Shown in pieces: positions 54,968-64,000 of a stretch of DNA of 64,000 nt; position 1 is the first letter of the stretch; every line of letters begins with the position of its first letter. A program made the position numbers and the translations under genes. The stretch is from assembly GCA_947258715.1 (NCBI GenBank), contig CAMYJH010000004.1:124001-188000 (forward strand), in the 5' to 3' direction. The stretch is from an uncultured Gammaproteobacteria bacterium. GTDB taxonomy: Bacteria > Pseudomonadota > Gammaproteobacteria > HK1. The notes beneath the pieces were generated by a model. That model saw only the letters and a program-made list of their open reading frames with translations, searched no databases and was not told where the DNA came from.

Positions 54968-56291
54968 AGGCAATAAATTTGACCAAAACCTTCGAATTTC
55001 GCTGATAGTTGTAAAGCGACTTTCGCTCCACCGGAAGTTTTTCGATTGTGCCGTCCACGAAGCCACGTTCCTTGAACCAGTGCGAGGTTTGCGTCGTGAG
55101 CACAAATAGTTGCTTTGCGCCGACGCTGCGGGCCTCGTTCTCCACGGCGTTGAGCAACGCGTCGCCGCGGCCGCCGTTTCGATAGTCGTCGTGCACCGCA
55201 AGGCATGCCACCTCCATCAGATTGCCGTTGTTGAACGGGTAAGCGGCGGCGCAGGCGATGACAGCTCCGTCGCGCTCGACCACGTGAAAATGCCCGATCT
55301 CCATTTCCAGCTTCTCCCGCGACCGTCGCACCAGCACGCCTTCAGTCTCCAGTGGCTCGATCAGCTCGATAATGCCGCCGACGTCGTCCACATTTGCCCG
55401 GCGTATGGTGTCATAGGCATCGGCGTTCACCATGGTTCCAACCCCGTCGCGGGTGAACAACTCCAGCAATATCGCGCCGTCGATGTTCTGGTCCAGCAGG
55501 TGTACCCGGCTGACGCCGTTCCTGCAGGCGCGCACCGCGTGGGTGAGTTGGGCTAGTGCCGGATCGCCGGAAGGCTGGGATTTTCGAACCCGGGTCAGGG
55601 TTTCACTGGCCTCGGCGAGGCTGAGCTCTGAGGGCATCGGCTCGGAGTCACCCGCGAGCGCCGCGGCTTTTCCCAGAAACAGCAGCTTGGCGGCATGCAG
55701 ATCGATGGCGACCGCCGTCGCGACTTCCTCGGCGAGAAGATTGAAAACTTCACCGGTGGGAGAACAGCCGAGCGGAGACAGCAACACCACCGCGCCGGAT
55801 TCGAGATTGGATCGAATCGCATCGCCATCAATCCTGCGTACTTCGCCGGTGTAACCGAAGTCGACGCCGTCACGCACCCCCAGCGGACGGGAGGTGACGA
55901 AGTTGCCCGAGACGACCCGAATACGCGCGCCCGCCATGGGGGAGTTGGGCAGGCCCATGGAGAGTCGCGACTCGACTTCAAGCCGCACCACGCCCACCGC
56001 CTCCTTGGCCACCTCAAGGGTTTGGGCATCGGTCACCCGCATTCCGCCGGCGTAGGCGGGCGCGAGACCGGCGGCGGCGAGCCGCTGCTCGATCTGCGGC
56101 CTTGCGCCGTGAACGATCACCAGCCTCACGCCAAGGCTGTTGAGCAGCGCGACGTCGTGGATGACGCCGGCGAATTGCTCCGATCCAATGACCTCACCGT
56201 CGAGCTGGATGACGAAAACACGGTTCCGGTGGGCGTTGATATACGGCGCAGAATTGCGGAACCAGGAGACGTAGTCTTGTTCGGTGCTCAT
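54966..56291 (-). CDS. argA: N-acetylglutamate synthase ArgA
   Basis: A 441-residue enzyme for the first step of arginine synthesis. Seen: an N-terminal amino acid kinase-like domain (residues 20-285) with FVIQLDGEVIG, LVIVHGARPQIEQRL and SPLGCSPTGEVFNL, and a C-terminal GNAT acetyltransferase domain (about 290-441) with CAAAYPFNNGNLMEVACLAV and the acetyl-CoA loop YRNGGRGDALL. This is the classical gammaproteobacterial two-domain form. ATG 56291 is used. The 284 bases upstream hold a GC hairpin (GCGGGCCTTGCGGCCCGC, 56353-56370) and short repeated words (CGAGTCGCTTGTCGCGAATC) but no gene. Confidence 0.95.
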   Translation of the reverse strand: MSTEQDYVSWFRNSAPYINAHRNRVFVIQLDGEVIGSEQFAGVIHDVALLNSLGVRLVIVHGARPQIEQRLAAAGLAPAYAGGMRVTDAQTLEVAKEAVGVVRLEVESRLSMGLPNSPMAGARIRVVSGNFVTSRPLGVRDGVDFGYTGEVRRIDGDAIRSNLESGAVVLLSPLGCSPTGEVFNLLAEEVATAVAIDLHAAKLLFLGKAAALAGDSEPMPSELSLAEASETLTRVRKSQPSGDPALAQLTHAVRACRNGVSRVHLLDQNIDGAILLELFTRDGVGTMVNADAYDTIRRANVDDVGGIIELIEPLETEGVLVRRSREKLEMEIGHFHVVERDGAVIACAAAYPFNNGNLMEVACLAVHDDYRNGGRGDALLNAVENEARSVGAKQLFVLTTQTSHWFKERGFVDGTIEKLPVERKSLYNYQRNSKVLVKFIA

Positions 56292-56575
56292 GGGAGCCGG
56301 GTCGCATGAAAAAAGGCGGCGAATTATATCAGGAAGGCCGCGGGTTGTTGACGCGGGCCTTGCGGCCCGCGGCGGAGTTCGTAGAGGGTGGACAGCAGAT
56401 GGGAACGGGGATCTGCTGCCCTCTAATCACTACTCACAGGGGACTTGTCACGAGTCGCTTGTCGCGAATCGTCGATGTCCGAACGGCTTGATAAAGGGTT
56501 TGCGCCCGAGCCCGTCTTCTGCTCCAAGAGAAGGGGCGCTCGAACAGGGGGCTTCTGTTCACTTTCCGTCACTCG

Positions 56576-57418
56576 TTACAGATTTTCCGCGGCAGCCATA
56601 TGCTCGTCCCGGGCGCGGCGCAACTCCTGATTTCTCATGACGATGCCGGCCGCGATTACACCAGTGGCGACGACTAGGACGATGATGGTGGCGAGCGCGT
56701 TGATCTCGGGGCTTACCCCCAGACGCACTTTGGAGAAAACCACCATAGGAAGCGTGCTCGACCCCGGGCCCGAGACGAAGCTGGCGATCACCAAGTCATC
56801 CAGCGACATGGTAAAAGACAGAAGCCAGCCTGAAATCAGCGCCGGAGCGATGATCGGCAGCGTAATCACGAAGAAAACCTTGGCCGGGGGGGCGCCGAGA
56901 TCCAGTGCCGCCTCCTCGACTGACTCGTCGACGCTGGTGAGACGGGACTGCACGATCACGGCCACGTAAGCCATGGAGAAGGTGATGTGGGCGATGGTGA
57001 TGGTGGTTACGCCACGTCCCTCGGGCCAACCTATGAGGTCCTGCATGGCGACAAAAAGCAGCAACAAAGACAGTCCGGTGATCACCTCGGGCATGACCAG
57101 AGGCGCCGTCACCATGCCGGTGAACAGCGTGCGGCCCCGGAAGCGGCCGAAGCGCGCCAGGGAAAACCCGGCCAGCGTACCCAGCGCCACGGCAAAGCAG
57201 GCGTTGACGAAAGCGATGCGAATGCTTATCCAGGCAGCCTCCAGGATCTGCTCATTGCGAATCAGCTCGCCATACCATTTGGTAGAGAAACCGGCCCACA
57301 CGGTCACCAGCTTCGACTCGTTGAAGGAAAAGATAATCAGCGAAAGGATCGGCACATAGAGGAACGCAAATCCGAATACCACGCTGCTCAGCAGAAACAT
57401 GGAGCGTCGCTGCGTCAT
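56576..57418 (-). CDS. potI: Putrescine ABC transporter permease PotI/SpuH
   Basis: A 280-residue inner membrane permease with six helices. Seen: an N-terminal FLYVPILSLIIFSFNESK and the ABC-permease coupling motif EEAALDLGAPPAKVFFVITLPII (EAA loop), then MSLDDLVIASFVSGPGSSTL. ATG 57418 overlaps the potH stop (TGATG). It is the last gene of the polyamine cluster. Confidence 0.93.
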   Translation of the reverse strand: MTQRRSMFLLSSVVFGFAFLYVPILSLIIFSFNESKLVTVWAGFSTKWYGELIRNEQILEAAWISIRIAFVNACFAVALGTLAGFSLARFGRFRGRTLFTGMVTAPLVMPEVITGLSLLLLFVAMQDLIGWPEGRGVTTITIAHITFSMAYVAVIVQSRLTSVDESVEEAALDLGAPPAKVFFVITLPIIAPALISGWLLSFTMSLDDLVIASFVSGPGSSTLPMVVFSKVRLGVSPEINALATIIVLVVATGVIAAGIVMRNQELRRARDEHMAAAENL

Positions 57419-58413
57419 CAGCTTGCTTCTTTCATCTGAGAGCGCTGGAAAAACATGATTGGAATCACCAGCAGAAGAAGGACGGCGATGGCGACGGCGG
57501 AGGCCACGGGCCAGTCTCGATTGGCGAAGAATTCGTCCCAAAGCACGCGGCCGATCATCAAAGTGTCGGGGCCGCCGAGCAGCGCCGGGATCACGAACTC
57601 ACCCACCGCGGGAATGAACACCAGTAATGACCCTGCAATGATGCCCGGAATCGAGAGCGGCAAAGTGATGGTGAAAAATGCTTTCGTCGGCCGGCAGCCC
57701 AGATCGGCAGCGGCTTCCAGTAGCGTCATATCCATCCGCTCTAGGTTGGCGTAAAGCGGCAAGATCATGAACGGTAGATACGAGTAAACGATGCCAATGT
57801 ACACTGCGAAATTGGTCTGCATCATGACGATAGGTTCGTCGATAATGCCGACGGAAAGAAGAATGTTATTGATCAGACCGTTGTTCTTGAGAATTCCTAT
57901 CCAAGCGTAGACCCGAAGCAGGAACGAGGTCCAAAATGGAAGTATCACCAGCATCAGCATCACGTTTCGCGTCGCGGACGTCGCCCGGGCCATGCCGTAG
58001 GCCATGGGGTATCCGATCAGCAGGCAAAGTATCGTCGAGATCAGCGCCACCTTGGCGGAATTGAGGTAGGCCTTCCAATAGAGATCGTCCTCGATCAGGA
58101 AAAGGAAGTTCGCCACGTTCACCCTAACCGTCAAATACGTGTCTTCGGCCCATTCGATCAGCGCCGAGTAAGGCGGCATGGCGATAGCCGCCTCAGCGAG
58201 CGAAATCTTGAGCACGAAAATAAACGGAACAAGAAAGAACAACAGCAGCCAGAGGTAGGGCAGGGCGATGACGCCGGTGCGTCCCTGTATGCCCATTCGA
58301 TGAGCAGCGATCCGAAACCAACGCATGGGGGGAAGTCCCCAAACAACGCGGCTCAGCGGCTCTGCGCCTTTGGTGATTCGCTCACCGAGCGGCAGATAGG
58401 CCTTGCGGCTCAT
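57418..58413 (-). CDS. potH: Putrescine ABC transporter permease PotH/SpuG
   Basis: A 331-residue inner membrane permease. Seen: PYLWLLLFFLVPFIFVLKIS as the first helix, a periplasmic loop, LPFWTSFLLRVYAWIGILKN, and the EAA coupling loop LEAAADLGCRPTKAFFTITL. It forms the channel with PotI. ATG 58413 overlaps the potG stop by four bases (ATGA), so the transporter genes are translationally coupled; an in-frame extension to 58446 is unlikely. Confidence 0.93.
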   Translation of the reverse strand: MSRKAYLPLGERITKGAEPLSRVVWGLPPMRWFRIAAHRMGIQGRTGVIALPYLWLLLFFLVPFIFVLKISLAEAAIAMPPYSALIEWAEDTYLTVRVNVANFLFLIEDDLYWKAYLNSAKVALISTILCLLIGYPMAYGMARATSATRNVMLMLVILPFWTSFLLRVYAWIGILKNNGLINNILLSVGIIDEPIVMMQTNFAVYIGIVYSYLPFMILPLYANLERMDMTLLEAAADLGCRPTKAFFTITLPLSIPGIIAGSLLVFIPAVGEFVIPALLGGPDTLMIGRVLWDEFFANRDWPVASAVAIAVLLLLVIPIMFFQRSQMKEAS

Positions 58414-59552
58414 CGCGTCAGAACCACGCCGCTCGAAGGCTGCCAAGTGGCGTAGACTCGCTCGTCCCAGGTGATCCGCTCGGCTGCGTCGCGTACAAGG
58501 TTCGGCATCGTTACCCGCATCTGTTTACCCGATTCGAGCTCGACGCGGTAAACGGAAAGATTTCCGAGGTAGGCGATTTCGTCTACCCTTCCCGTGGTGC
58601 AGTTTTCTTCGCCGTTCGGTTTCTCGCGGCTAAGCGAAATCTTCTCGGGACGCACCGCGACCCAGACCTTTGCGCCGGGCGTGGTGCTTAGGCCGTGGTC
58701 GATAAACAAGTTGCACCCGGCCTCGTCGGATGCGATGCGCACGTGGTCAGCCTCGTCCTCGATGATTCGGCCCTCGAACATATTTACCGAGCCGATGAAG
58801 TCGGCAACGAATCGTGAATCGGGATACTCGTATATTTCCGTCGGGGTTCCGACCTGTACGATTTCGCCTTTGTCCATGACGCCGATTCGCGTCGAGAGCG
58901 TCATCGCCTCTTCCTGGTCATGGGTGACGACGATGAAGGTGACGCCGGACCCTTCTTGAATGTTCACCAGCTCGAACTGGGTCTCCTCGCGGAGCTTCTT
59001 GTCCAGCGCCCCTAGCGGCTCGTCCAGCAGCAGAACTTTCGGTTGTTTGACCAGCGCCCTGGCCAGGGCTACGCGCTGCCGCTGTCCGCCGGAAAGCTGG
59101 TGCGGCCGTCGCTTGGCGAACGGTCCAAGCTGCACTAGATCCAGCATTTCCTTTACCCGCTTGTTGATTTCCGTCTTGGGCACGCGGTCTTGTTTCAGAC
59201 CGAAGGCAATATTGCCTTCGACAGTCATATGCGGAAACAAGGCGTAGGACTGAAACATCATGTTGGCGGGCCGGTCGTAGGGTGGGATGCCGACCATGTC
59301 GACCCCGTCGATGAAAATGTTGCCGTTGGTGAGATTTTCGAATCCGGCCAGCATGCGAAGCAGCGTGCTCTTTCCGCAGCCGGAGCCGCCAAGAAGGCAG
59401 AACAGCTCGTTCTGGTAGATGTCGAGGGAGACGTTGTTGACGGCGACGAAGTCCCCGAACTTTTTGCTGACGTTCTGGATTCGGATGTAAGGCTTGGCGT
59501 CCGGGTCGTTCCACGGCTCAAGCGTTTGGACCCCGGATCTGGCTTCAGCCAT
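58410..59552 (-). CDS. potG: Putrescine ABC transporter ATP-binding protein PotG/SpuF
   Basis: A 380-residue ATPase that powers putrescine uptake. Seen: Walker A LLGGSGCGKSTLLRML, Q-loop MMFQSYALFPHMTV, signature LSGGQRQRVALARAL, Walker B VLLLDEPLGALDKKLR, H-loop VVTHDQEEAM, and a C-terminal TOBE regulatory domain with WVAVRPEKISLSR. ATG 59552 is preferred; GTG 59564 would add four residues. Confidence 0.93.
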   Translation of the reverse strand: MAEARSGVQTLEPWNDPDAKPYIRIQNVSKKFGDFVAVNNVSLDIYQNELFCLLGGSGCGKSTLLRMLAGFENLTNGNIFIDGVDMVGIPPYDRPANMMFQSYALFPHMTVEGNIAFGLKQDRVPKTEINKRVKEMLDLVQLGPFAKRRPHQLSGGQRQRVALARALVKQPKVLLLDEPLGALDKKLREETQFELVNIQEGSGVTFIVVTHDQEEAMTLSTRIGVMDKGEIVQVGTPTEIYEYPDSRFVADFIGSVNMFEGRIIEDEADHVRIASDEAGCNLFIDHGLSTTPGAKVWVAVRPEKISLSREKPNGEENCTTGRVDEIAYLGNLSVYRVELESGKQMRVTMPNLVRDAAERITWDERVYATWQPSSGVVLTR

Positions 59553-59643
59553 TCGCGTGTCCACAAAAGAACCGCCGGTCGCGCCGGTTCATCGGCGCGG
59601 CCGGTTGCTTGTTGTCATTGGCGAATTCCCGCTTTCCGTAACG

Positions 59644-60741
59644 TCACTGGCCCGTCTTTACCCGCGTCCAGGCTCGCTGCAATGTGCGTGTGAACTTCGG
59701 GCTGTCGGCGAGATCCGGAAACAGTTTCGCCTTCACTGAGTCAGACGGATAGATGCCGGGGTCCGTTTTAACTTCATCGTCGACATGTGGCATGGAAGCG
59801 CTGTTGCCGTTGGCGTAGAAGACATAGTTTGAAATTGCCGCGGCAACTTGGGGCTCCATAATGTAGTCAATGAACAGGTGCGCATTTTTAGGATGAGGCG
59901 CATCTGCGGGAATGGCAAGATTGTCAAACCATATGACCGCACCTTCCTTGGGGATCGTGTACCCGATCTCTACGCCCTGTTCCGCTTCCGCAGCGCGGTC
60001 GCGGGCGATGAGCATATCTCCGCTCCAACCCATGGCGACACATATCTCGCCGTTCGCCAGATCGTTGATATTTTGCGACGAGTGGAAGTACTTGATGTGC
60101 GGTCGAACCTTCATCAGCTGCTCTTCGAACAGTTTGACGTCTTCCCTCGCCTCACTGTTTGGATCGCGGCCCAGATAGCCCATCAGGTTCGCAAATACTT
60201 CGGTCGGCGCATCGAGCATGGTCACACCGCACGCAGATAGCTTGGAAACTACTTTCGGATCGAACAGCATTGCCCAGCTATCTATGGGCGCGTTGGGCAT
60301 GATCTCCTTGACCTTGTTGATGTTGTAGCCGATTCCGGTTGTGCCCCACATGTAAGGAACCGCGTGCTCGTTACCGGGATCGTGCGCAGCTACGCGCTGT
60401 AGAATCTCTTTGTCCAAATTGCCATAGTTCTTGAGCGTAGACTTGTCCAATTTCCGAAAAACGCCCGCCTGGATCTGGCGCTCCATGAATCCGGCTGATG
60501 GCACGACGATGTCATATCCGCTCGAGCCCGCGAGCAGCTTGGCTTCAAGCACCTCGTTGGAGTCGAAGACATCGTAGTTAACCTTGATGCCGGTGCGTTT
60601 TTCGAAGTTTGAAATCGTGTCCTCGGCAATGTAATCCGACCAGTTGTAGACATTGAGGACTTTCGCCTCCTGAGCGCTGCCTGCCACCGCGAACGCGACC
60701 AGGGCAATGCCCGAGAGCATGTTTCTTAGTGTTACTTTCAT
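59644..60741 (-). CDS. potF: Putrescine-binding periplasmic protein PotF/SpuD
   Basis: A 365-residue periplasmic solute-binding protein. Seen: a signal peptide (residues 7-24, ending GSAQ), then VLNVYNWSDYIAEDTISNFE, a cluster of Trp and Asp typical of polyamine-binding proteins, VPYMWGTTGIGYN, and NYVFYANGN. ATG 60741 has AAGGAG nine bases upstream, the best ribosome binding site in the operon, fitting the usual excess of binding protein. One binding protein is present here, not the SpuD and SpuE pair of Pseudomonas. Confidence 0.93.
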   Translation of the reverse strand: MKVTLRNMLSGIALVAFAVAGSAQEAKVLNVYNWSDYIAEDTISNFEKRTGIKVNYDVFDSNEVLEAKLLAGSSGYDIVVPSAGFMERQIQAGVFRKLDKSTLKNYGNLDKEILQRVAAHDPGNEHAVPYMWGTTGIGYNINKVKEIMPNAPIDSWAMLFDPKVVSKLSACGVTMLDAPTEVFANLMGYLGRDPNSEAREDVKLFEEQLMKVRPHIKYFHSSQNINDLANGEICVAMGWSGDMLIARDRAAEAEQGVEIGYTIPKEGAVIWFDNLAIPADAPHPKNAHLFIDYIMEPQVAAAISNYVFYANGNSASMPHVDDEVKTDPGIYPSDSVKAKLFPDLADSPKFTRTLQRAWTRVKTGQ

Positions 60742-60842
60742 TTTCCTATCTCCTTTGGACTCAATCTGGGCCCGCGGCTGTCGCGGAGCCAGGGCTGCTC
60801 TAGTATCGCGTTTTTCCAACCGTCACGCGATGGGGCGAAACG

Positions 60843-62222
60843 TCAGCTGAGGCCGAAATCCCGCGCCGTCAGGTCCAGGCAGCGCCCGGCCTTTTCCATC
60901 AGCTCGTCGATTTCTGACTTTGTGATCACCAGCGGTGGGGACAGGATCATCGAGTCCAGCACTGCGCGCATCACCAGGCCGTTTTCGAAGCAGTAGTCGC
61001 GGCAGCGGCTGCCCAGATCGCCGTCATTCTCGAAGCCCCGGCGGCGTGATTTGTCGCCCATCAGCTCGATGCCGCCCAGAAGCCCAATGCCCCGGATCTC
61101 GTCCACCAGCGGGTGGTCGCCGATCTCTCGAAGCCGTTTTTGGAAGTAAGGGGCGGTTTCCTTTTTTACCCGATCTACGATGCCCTCGTCGCGGAGAACA
61201 CGGATGTTCTCGGCCGCCACCGCCGCCGCCGCCGGGTGGCCCGAATAGGTAAAGCCGTGGAAAAATTCGCCCCCCTTGTCGATCAACACGTCGACCACGC
61301 GATCGCTGACCATGACTCCTCCGATGGGCAGATAGCCTGAAGACATTCCCTTGGCCATGGGCATGAGATCGGGCTCAAGCGCGTAGTAATCGCTGCCAAA
61401 CCATTCACCGGTGCGGCCAAAGCCGCAAATGACCTCGTCGGCCACCAGCAGTATGTCGTACTGCTTGCAGATGCGGGAGATTTCCGGCCAATAGGTCTCG
61501 GGGGGAACGATGACGCCGCCCGCTCCTTGAATCGGCTCGCCGATGAAGGCCGCGACGTTGTCGGGACCGATCTGGTTGATCTTGTCTTCCAGCCACCCGG
61601 CCGCCTTGCGCCCGAACTCGTCCGGCGACAGACCGCCGCCCAGCATGTACCAGTAGGGCTGTTCGATGTGTTCGATACCGGGGATCGGAAGGCCGCCCTG
61701 GGCGTGCATCGGCGCCATGCCGCCGAGGCTGGCGCCCGCCATGGTGCTGCCGTGGTAGGCGTTTTTTCGGCTGATAATGGTGTGGCGCCAGGGCTTGCCC
61801 ATGAGATCCCAGTAGCGGCGCACCATGCGCACCATGGTGTCGTTGGCCTCGGATCCGGAATTGGTGAAGAAGACGTGGTTCAGATGCTTCGGCGTCACCT
61901 CGGCAAGCAGAGCCGAAAGCTCCACCGCGGGCGGGTGGGTGGTCTGAAAGAAATTGTTATAGAAGGGAAGCTGTTCCAGCTGGCGGCAGCCGGCCTCGAT
62001 GAGTTCTTTTCTTCCGTAGCCCAGGTTGACACACCAAAGCCCCGCCATGCCGTCCAGGATCTTGTTGCCCTCCGAATCCCACAGGTACACCCCGTCTGCC
62101 CGGGTGATGATGCGGCTTCCCTTTTTGGCTAAGGCTTTGTAATCGGTGAATGGATGCAGGTGGTGCGCCGTATCCAGGCGCTGCCATTCGGCAGTGGGGC
62201 GATTATGCGTTCTATCGGTCAC
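60843..62222 (-). CDS. spuC: Putrescine-pyruvate aminotransferase SpuC-like
   Basis: A 459-residue class III PLP aminotransferase. Seen: HHLHPFTDYKALAKKGSRII, GLWCVNLGYGRKEL, FFTNSGSEANDTMVR, KNAYHGSTMAGASLGGM, the PLP-stacking VADEVICGFGRTGEWFGS, and the PLP-Lys block DLMPMAKGMSSGYLP. It closely resembles Pseudomonas SpuC as I remember it, which moves an amino group from putrescine to pyruvate. The start is GTG 62222. It is located between the glutamylpolyamine synthetase and the transporter genes. Confidence 0.9.
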   Translation of the reverse strand: MTDRTHNRPTAEWQRLDTAHHLHPFTDYKALAKKGSRIITRADGVYLWDSEGNKILDGMAGLWCVNLGYGRKELIEAGCRQLEQLPFYNNFFQTTHPPAVELSALLAEVTPKHLNHVFFTNSGSEANDTMVRMVRRYWDLMGKPWRHTIISRKNAYHGSTMAGASLGGMAPMHAQGGLPIPGIEHIEQPYWYMLGGGLSPDEFGRKAAGWLEDKINQIGPDNVAAFIGEPIQGAGGVIVPPETYWPEISRICKQYDILLVADEVICGFGRTGEWFGSDYYALEPDLMPMAKGMSSGYLPIGGVMVSDRVVDVLIDKGGEFFHGFTYSGHPAAAAVAAENIRVLRDEGIVDRVKKETAPYFQKRLREIGDHPLVDEIRGIGLLGGIELMGDKSRRRGFENDGDLGSRCRDYCFENGLVMRAVLDSMILSPPLVITKSEIDELMEKAGRCLDLTARDFGLS

Positions 62223-62429
62223 GGGAACAGTTTTCCGAAAAGTCTGAAGGGCCAGCGGGACTATAGAACCGGTTGTTGGAAAAGTCGATTGTCCGGAAAT
62301 CCATTCCAGACCGTCACTACTTTTCTCGCCCGGGAGCCGAAATCACTTACCGGATGACGGCAAACGAGTTCGGCTCTTTCGAAGCAATGATTCGTGCTTT
62401 TGAAGGACCGCGGTTTTGCGTTGTTACGC

Positions 62430-63764
62430 TCAAACGTTCAGCAGCAGGTGCTCCCGCTCCCAGGAAGTAATCACCCGAAGAAAGCTCAGGAACTCGGTTT
62501 CCTTGACCGCGGTGTAGGCGGTCACGAATCGCTTGCCGAGCACTTCGATCAGCGGCTCGCATTCGCGTAGGTTAGCCAGCGCCTCTTCCAGGCTTCGCGG
62601 CAGGTCGAAGGGAAGTTCGTACGCGCTGCCTTCAAGCGGTTTTGTTGGCTTTAGGTTGTTCATCATGCCCAGATAGCCGCAGGCGAGCGACGCGGCGATG
62701 GCGAGGTAAGGGTTCGAATCCGCGCCGGCAACCCGATTCTCCACCCGCGTATTCTCGGGTTCAGATACCGGCACCCGCAGCCCGGCGGTGCGATTGTCGT
62801 AGCCCCACTGAACGTTGATGGGCGCCGCCAAGAACTTGGTGATGCGGCGATAGGAATTGACGTTGGGTGCGAAGAAGGACATCGCCGCTGGAAGATAGGT
62901 CTGCAGTCCCGCAACGTGGGACAGAAAAAGCTCGGAAAGCTTACCGTTGCCGTTGGCGAAAACGTTCTTGCCGCTTGCCTTGTCGAGCACGCTTTGGTGG
63001 ACGTGCATGGCGTTTCCGGGCTCCCTCGCCATGGGCTTGGCCATGAAGGTGGCATACATGCTGTGGCGCATCGCGACCTCGCGCACGGTGCGCTTGAACA
63101 AAAACGCCTGGTCGGCGAGTTCGAGGGCATCGCCGTGCTGGAGGTTGATTTCCATTTGCGCCGCCCCGGACTCATGGATCAGCGTATCGAGCTCGATCTT
63201 CTGGGCTTCACAAAACGCGTAAACGTCTTCGATCAGGGGCTCGAACTCGGCCAGCGCGTCGATGCTGTAGGACTGACGTCCGGCTTCTGCCCGACCCGAT
63301 CGGCCAATGGGTGGCTCCAGCGGATAATCGGGATCGGTGTTGGGCTTGACCAGATTGAACTCGAGCTCCGGAGCAATCACCGGCACCCAGCCCTGATCGG
63401 CGTAAAGTTCGATCATACGCCTCAACACGTAACGCGGTGCCGTGTCCACCGGCTTGCCGTCAGCGTAATAGCAGTCGTGGATCACCTGTGCCGTGGGTTC
63501 CCGCGCCCAGGGCACACTGCGTATTGTGCTGGCGTCGCCTTTGAGCACCATGTCGATGTCGGCGGGATGCACGGCGCTTTGGTCGAGGGGAGAGTCGCCG
63601 GTGATGGTTTGCAGGATCAGCGCTTCGGGCAGGCGCATGCCTTCTTCCCGGCAGTACTTGTCCGCCGGCATGATCTTGCCGCGCGCCACACCGGCCATGT
63701 CCGGCATCAACGCTTCGACCTCGGAGATGTTTCGGTCTTTACACCACTGCGTGATCGAGGTCAT
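62430..63764 (-). CDS. puuA: Gamma-glutamylputrescine synthetase (glutamine synthetase family)
   Basis: A 444-residue glutamine-synthetase-fold enzyme. Seen: VEALMPDMAGVARGKIMPAD at the N-terminus (the PuuA/SpuI form), PELEFNLVKPN, HESGAAQMEINLQHGDALE with metal-binding Glu residues, PGNAMHVHQSVLD, and ENRVAGADSNPYLAIAA. It ligates glutamate to putrescine, using ATP, to start its catabolism. ATG 63764 lies 26 bases inside the 3' end of the upstream puuD gene, so the two are coupled. Confidence 0.92.
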   Translation of the reverse strand: MTSITQWCKDRNISEVEALMPDMAGVARGKIMPADKYCREEGMRLPEALILQTITGDSPLDQSAVHPADIDMVLKGDASTIRSVPWAREPTAQVIHDCYYADGKPVDTAPRYVLRRMIELYADQGWVPVIAPELEFNLVKPNTDPDYPLEPPIGRSGRAEAGRQSYSIDALAEFEPLIEDVYAFCEAQKIELDTLIHESGAAQMEINLQHGDALELADQAFLFKRTVREVAMRHSMYATFMAKPMAREPGNAMHVHQSVLDKASGKNVFANGNGKLSELFLSHVAGLQTYLPAAMSFFAPNVNSYRRITKFLAAPINVQWGYDNRTAGLRVPVSEPENTRVENRVAGADSNPYLAIAASLACGYLGMMNNLKPTKPLEGSAYELPFDLPRSLEEALANLRECEPLIEVLGKRFVTAYTAVKETEFLSFLRVITSWEREHLLLNV

Positions 63765-64000
63765 GACTCGACGATCCTTTTGCGCGGCTACGGCAGGCAT
63801 CGCCGAAGGCCTGGAACAGTTTTCTTGAGATTGGATTTTCCATCACCCGCCACTCCGGATGCCACTGTACGGCCAGCGCAAAAGCGGCGGCGTTTTCGAC
63901 CCGATAGGCTTCGGCCAGGCCGTCGTCGGCCACTGCTTCGACGCTCAGGCCCTTGCCGAGTTGATCGATGCCCTGGGAATGCAGCGAGTTGACCTGAAGC
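63739..64000 (-). CDS. puuD: Gamma-glutamyl-GABA hydrolase PuuD/SpuA (5' end outside window)
   Basis: Only the last 87 codons are visible; the N-terminus lies beyond the right edge. Seen: VNSLHSQGIDQLGKGLSVEA and the C26 amidotransferase-type catalytic His-Glu in FALAVQWHPEWRVMENPIS. The enzyme releases GABA from gamma-glutamyl-GABA. The nucleophile Cys is outside the window. It is the first visible gene of the polyamine operon. Confidence 0.9.
   Translation of the reverse strand, partial: LQVNSLHSQGIDQLGKGLSVEAVADDGLAEAYRVENAAAFALAVQWHPEWRVMENPISRKLFQAFGDACRSRAKGSSSHDLDHAVV

Overview
The window is GC-rich, densely packed chromosome from a gammaproteobacterium that I cannot name further. The evidence is gene order: smc-zipA-ligA; gluQ-dksA; mtnA / mtaD-ubiG-mupP-yciK; gyrA-serC-pheA-hisC-tyrA-aroA-cmk-rpsA-ihfB-lapB-pyrF; and a polyamine cluster ordered like the Pseudomonas spu genes. 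Most genes are core and intact. No rRNA, tRNA, CRISPR array or intact insertion sequence was recognised.

Layout. 1-12.8 kb is a loose mix: a secreted DUF1223 protein, a split thiamine-diphosphate enzyme like sulfopyruvate/phosphonopyruvate decarboxylase, an EEP-fold hydrolase, an AsmA protein, a PhzF protein, a DUF2238 membrane protein, a WD40 lipoprotein, an M17 aminopeptidase, a PEP mutase/isocitrate lyase-like enzyme and an SDR. 12.8-17.3 kb is a vitamin B12 module: a cobalamin riboswitch, a BtuB-type receptor, a TonB-like protein, a PduO-type adenosyltransferase and a small membrane protein that could be a transporter, closed by a terminator. 17.3-27.9 kb holds a retropepsin-like protease, gluQ, dksA, a CysZ-like protein, queF, smc, zipA and ligA.

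27.9-32.1 kb is the accessory part. A short island of lower GC carries an integron-type gene cassette with no integrase in view. Its product is an 81-residue protein that is a stand-alone sigma-70 region 4 with altered -35-contacting residues. Beside it are a DUF222/HNH endonuclease with a promoter built around a perfect LexA box, a repeated GC palindrome, and a membrane ankyrin-repeat protein.

32.2-54.7 kb returns to core metabolism: methylthioadenosine salvage, ubiquinone, peptidoglycan recycling, gyrase, the serine and aromatic amino acid pathways, ribosomal protein S1, IHF, LPS control and pyrimidine synthesis. 55-64 kb holds argA and a seven-gene polyamine uptake and gamma-glutamylation operon that leaves the window on the right. 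Two families of short intergenic palindromic repeats and several runs of repeated short words are scattered between core genes.
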